Source: Amanita rubescens (lineage: Eukaryota; Basidiomycota; Agaricomycetes; Agaricales; Amanitaceae). Taken from it: 64,000 nt of DNA. Below the pieces are notes generated by a model. It was not told the DNA's origin. It ran no database searches and saw only the letters and a program-made list of their open reading frames with translations. The position numbers and the translations under genes were made by a program. The stretch lies in contig WION01000002.1 of assembly GCA_015039365.1 (NCBI GenBank), positions 868,001 through 932,000 of the forward strand, read 5' to 3'. Of this stretch, positions 60,364 through 64,000 are shown piece after piece; position 1 is the first letter of the stretch, and each line of letters starts with the position of its first letter.

Positions 60364-60443
60364 GGTCGGCTGAGATTAGATGATCGAAATCGAAAATCAA
60401 TCAGACTCACCTTCGGCCCGGACTCCGGACACCCCTCTTCAAA

Positions 60444-63115
60444 ATGAAATATCTCGCCTTGCTCAGCGGAGGAAAGGACAGCTGTTACAACCTTCTACAC
60501 TGTTTCAAAAATGGTCACGAACTTATTGCCGCCGCGTCACTGGGCCCTGCTCCAGGAAAAGGTGAGAAACGCCACGTCATTCTGTATATCCCATGTTCAA
60601 CTGTTGTCTGTAGAGGAAATCGACTCCTACTTGTACCAAACGGTTGGACAAGACGCGATTGAGCTGGTCGCAAGTGCACTAGGAGTACCCTTGTATCGAC
60701 GTGTGATCACTGGATCGGCGGTCGAACAGGGCTCGGAGTACGGTGCAAGATCGCGTATCGTGGCCATAGAAGGAGATGAAACCGAGGACCTCTACGAGTT
60801 ATTGTTAAACGTCAAGGTGAGCAAACATAACTTTTTTCTAGTTCTCCTGTCTAACTATCCATGCAGACTTTACACCCTGACGTCCAGGGCGTATCCGTCG
60901 GTGCAATACTTTCTAATTACCAGAGAGTTCGCGTCGATCATGTGTAAGGTATAGCACATGTGTGAATTTATTTTCCAACGTCAAAATCCTCTAGTTGTCG
61001 TCGGTTGGGCCTTACTCCGCTGTGTTATCTGTGGCAGAGAGACCAAGGCTCGCTCTTGTCTGAAATGATAGATGCTGGAATGGAAGCGGTCTTGATCAAG
61101 GTGGCGGGAATTGGATTAACACCAAAGCACCTAGGGTTGTCTTTGACGCACATGCAACCCACCCTGATCAAGTTGGTGAGCCTTGTTTGCGAGGCTTGAG
61201 TAGTGATGTAGGCTTACTTGTTGTTCAGAATAATCTCTATGGCTCACATATATGCGGAGAAGGTGGCGAATATGAAAGTCTTACACTCGACAGTCCACTG
61301 TTCAAACGAAAAATCATACTGTGTGTCTTTTATAAATGAGATTAACGAGCGAACCTGACCAGGACAAGAAAGGGAAGAAGTTGAGAAAGTGGTACACTCC
61401 GATGACGGCTTTGCTACCGTTGCATACCTGAGAGTCAGAAAAGCCAGCCTTGTGCCCAAGCCTGCGGCGGTTTATACCGTACCTGTCCCCCCTCTGCTCG
61501 AAGACAAGTATGCGATGATGGCTGTGGACTTGGATAGTCATTTCTCTCTAGAATCGAATGCGCATGCAAATGCACCTGATGTCTATGATACTTCCCCTTC
61601 AAGTATGTCAAGGGGTCCATGGGTTTCCGTCTCCAACATCCAACGTTCCAATGGGTCGCGTGATGCTTTTCCAGAAATAACAATTGAGGACGAGGTTACA
61701 GAATGTTTTGGAATTATGAAAGGTGATATGGATGACGATGCATACAATAGCCACCTTACTCAATCTGTGCCAGGACTACTGTTGCAGCATAACCTTCAAT
61801 TATCCAACTGCGTCATCATCAACATTTATCTATCGTCCATGGATCTTTTCACGCGCGTTAATGCTGTCTATTCCACATTCTTCGGCACGAGCCCACCGGC
61901 ACGAGCTTGCATCGCTGTTGATCTACCTGCACCCATCAACGTGCGACTCGATTGCCTTGCCTTCTCAGAACACCTTCCTGGAGATCGGTATGCCCTGCAT
62001 GTGCAAGGGCTAAGCTACTGGGCCCCAGCGAATATTGGCCCTTACTCTCAAGCTATAATGGTTCGTAAAGTGTTAGTTTGGGTGCACACTGCCTTACAGT
62101 GGCCAAGGTTGACGATAGAGTGTTTATCTCGGGCCAAATCGGGCTTATCCCAAGCTCTCTCGCTCTTCCATCACCTCCGTCACTCGGGCAGGAGACTGCA
62201 CTAGCATGTCAGCATGCTGAACGCATATCTAAATCCGTCCGTGAATGCACAGGTGACTGGGAAGGCCATGCTCAATTAATAGTCTATTGGCATTCGAATA
62301 TCGTTCATGCGATGCAGGGCAAGACGAGTGCTCTTTAGATCATGTACGCCCTCTCTGTCTGCCCAGACTCTCTTCGTGCTTAAATTGGCTACCAGAAACC
62401 TTCACAAGACTGAATTTGCATGCACTCTATTTATTGTTGTAAAGGAACTCCCGAAGGGTGCTATGATCGAGAAACAAGTTGTGATGCACACAGGTAGGGT
62501 TCATAAAGTAGACCTGGACGACTGGAACCATCTTCAGTGGAGTCGCGTCGTTCTGTATTTTCCGAGGGTGAGGCCTTATTGAACAGTTGACCATTAGAAC
62601 AAAGCTGAATGGTTCTGAAGGTCAATTGTCTATACCGAACGGGAGTTTGTACTGGCAAAAATCTGAAGTCCAAGATACATCAACTGCCTGTATAACGATC
62701 TGTATAAGTGGCGGAGGTAAGCCATGCATGAGATATATGTCTGCATCGTTCTTACATGTCCATGCAAGATTCGTCCGTTTTACAACTCTTGAAAACGACG
62801 GAGCCATTTTATTCCATGTTTGATCGTTGTATCAATAGCCGGGTATTTTACTCACCCATGTCGCAAGGTAATACCACCGTTCTTGCTAAATCATGCTTTG
62901 ACGTACTTTCATTACAGTATCATGGCTCTATCGTATTAACACTGATCTTTCAATTCCAACAACTTTCGTGCCCTGTCGAAAAATATCTACATTCCTGGTG
63001 GATGAATGGGATGCTGTACTTTGTATCATTGCAACACAGTAAAAACATGGAAAGCAGTAGGACATGCTATTATACAGGTTTAGTACATAATCCCGAAGAT
63101 ATTACGATAGAATGA
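60444..63115 (+). CDS. DPH6: Diphthine-ammonia ligase Dph6 (ATP-PP loop plus RidA-like domains)
   Basis: The PP-loop enzyme core starts MKYLALLSGGKDSCYNLLHC, with the SGGKDS pyrophosphatase loop. It continues EEIDSYLYQTVGQDAIELVA, GSEYGARSRIVAIEGDETED, VGAILSNYQRVRVDHVCRRL, TPLCYLWQRDQGSLLSEMID, GSHICGEGGEYESLTLDSPL. After a linker come RidA-like domains (YWAPANIGPYSQAIM; DDRVFISGQIGLIPSSLALP). Dph6 performs the last step of diphthamide synthesis on eEF2, using ATP and ammonium. A donor after AIMV restores frame to AKVDDRVFISGQ. The final exons near 62400-63115 are less clear. Its ATG is 80 bp from that of FRS1, and it converges on the transporter with 42 bp between stops. Confidence 0.88.
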
Positions 63116-63157
63116 TGTAGAGCCAATTCGATTGACTGGTAGATGAACCCCCTTATA

Positions 63158-64000
63158 TTATGGTCGGCCTTCCCCTTCCAACAGTTTCATCTCCCCAAGT
63201 CTACGTCTCATGGCTTTTTCGGCCGCCGTGGGCGGTACCATGCGTGAAACGAGAGCACCTACCAATGTACAACAACCACCGAAGCGCAGAACCCAAGCAA
63301 CGCCATTATGGCCAAGGTACGTGTTATTTTCGCCTACACTGCTGCTCGCAGCCTCATCTACGACCCTGAATATAACACTCGTAATGAGTGCGACCTATAT
63401 CGGTATTAATATAGGCGTTTGAAACCAAAGGCACATTGCTACTTACGATAAATTGAGGCATGACGATAGCGAGATTATGAAGGCCTAGAATAGTTCCTCC
63501 TGCGATAGGGGCTGTGGATATTACTTCTTCTCTTGGTGGCTCGTAGTCATAGTCTTCGTCAAACGATCGTCGTCGAAGTAACGGCTGACGTTCGTCACGC
63601 CGAGGATGACCTGGGAAAGACATATTCCGTGCATGACCTGGCGGTCCTGGCCTTCTTCCCGAGTCCAGGATGGGTGGAGTTACCGGGGTGCCGCCTTCTT
63701 TCAGTAACTGAGATAGGGTCAGGTAGGGATGATTGGATAAAAGCAGTGGGATGCGTACCTCCATTATGATTGAAAACGGAACCCACATGGCCACAGCCCA
63801 GCAGATCCCAACAAAACTAATTAACACAGTTGCCTACAGATCCGTTAGTTCCTAAATTTAAAAGTCCATCGAACGCGAGAATTACCTGGAATACTGTTGT
63901 GACAAAAAAGGTTGAGAACATGAGTAGACTAAAGAATAACAGAGCGCCTGTCCAGATATTGCGGAGCAAAAAGGGCATGACAGGGAGACGCAAGGGTCTT
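63158..64000 (-). CDS. MFS sugar transporter, C-terminal part (sucrose/alpha-glucoside type; 5' end outside window)
   Basis: The visible C-terminal part runs from the window edge: PVMPFLLRNIWTGALLFFSL, then TVLISFVGICWAVAMWVPFS, a long cytoplasmic loop (SMSFPGHPRRDERQPLLRRR), then GTILGLHNLAIVMPQFIV (a conserved helix near the end of this MFS subgroup), and LRFGGCCTLVGALVSRMVPP, ending KLLEGEGRP at TAA 63158. The order and the NLAIVMPQF motif fit the GPH/sucrose-H+ symporter-like MFS family found in fungi. The substrate cannot be read from this fragment. Confidence 0.8.

Overview
This is nuclear DNA of a filamentous basidiomycete, most likely an Agaricomycete. Nearly every gene is split by many short introns (mostly about 45-60 nt, some near 30 nt), genes are packed tightly, and the set mixes fungal housekeeping genes with families typical of mushrooms (a DUF6534-type seven-helix membrane protein, fungal Met10, a large ankyrin/FYVE/RING protein). 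The host call is inference from gene content. No rRNA, tRNA, CRISPR array, transposon or viral gene was recognised.

Layout, left: 1-489 is the 5' part of an SRP40/Nopp140-like nucleolar protein; 853-4561 holds a small coiled-coil gene and a divergent MscS/EF-hand channel; 4712-10513 is a same-strand run of MET10, FUR1 and RRP8; then NSP1, PRP5, a PI31-like proteasome regulator, an unknown charged protein, and an ankyrin-DysF-FYVE-RING gene (18348-21714). Middle: BNA3, SLH1/ASCC3 helicase, EFR3, a BRCT-only protein, HEM4, a decayed helical-protein remnant, a gene built from three minisatellites, folylpolyglutamate synthase and SLX4. Right: importin-11 (KAP120), PEX2, FRS2, PRM10/ThrE, DUF6534, a GNAT acetyltransferase, a BSD2/Ndfip protein, a small unknown, EMC10, FRS1, DPH6 and the 3' part of an MFS sugar transporter cut by the window end.

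Shared themes: translation and ribosome biogenesis (SRP40, RRP8, FRS1, FRS2, DPH6), RNA processing and quality control (PRP5, SLH1), nuclear transport (NSP1, IPO11), one-carbon/sulfur metabolism (MET10, FPGS), and membrane/endosome sorting (FYVE-RING, EFR3, BSD2, EMC10). Ten neighbour pairs are divergent, several with start codons only 45-100 bp apart, and most remaining neighbours are convergent with 40-160 bp between stops.

The most striking anomaly is a set of single-base frame breaks inside otherwise well conserved genes (SLH1, PRP5, BSD2, FRS1, FRS2, EMC10, IPO11, PRM10, HEM4). They look like indel errors in the assembly rather than gene death, but the alternatives are set out in the findings. 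Exon coordinates come from reading frames and GT/AG (occasionally GC/AG) signals by eye; gene ends are surer than individual splice sites.
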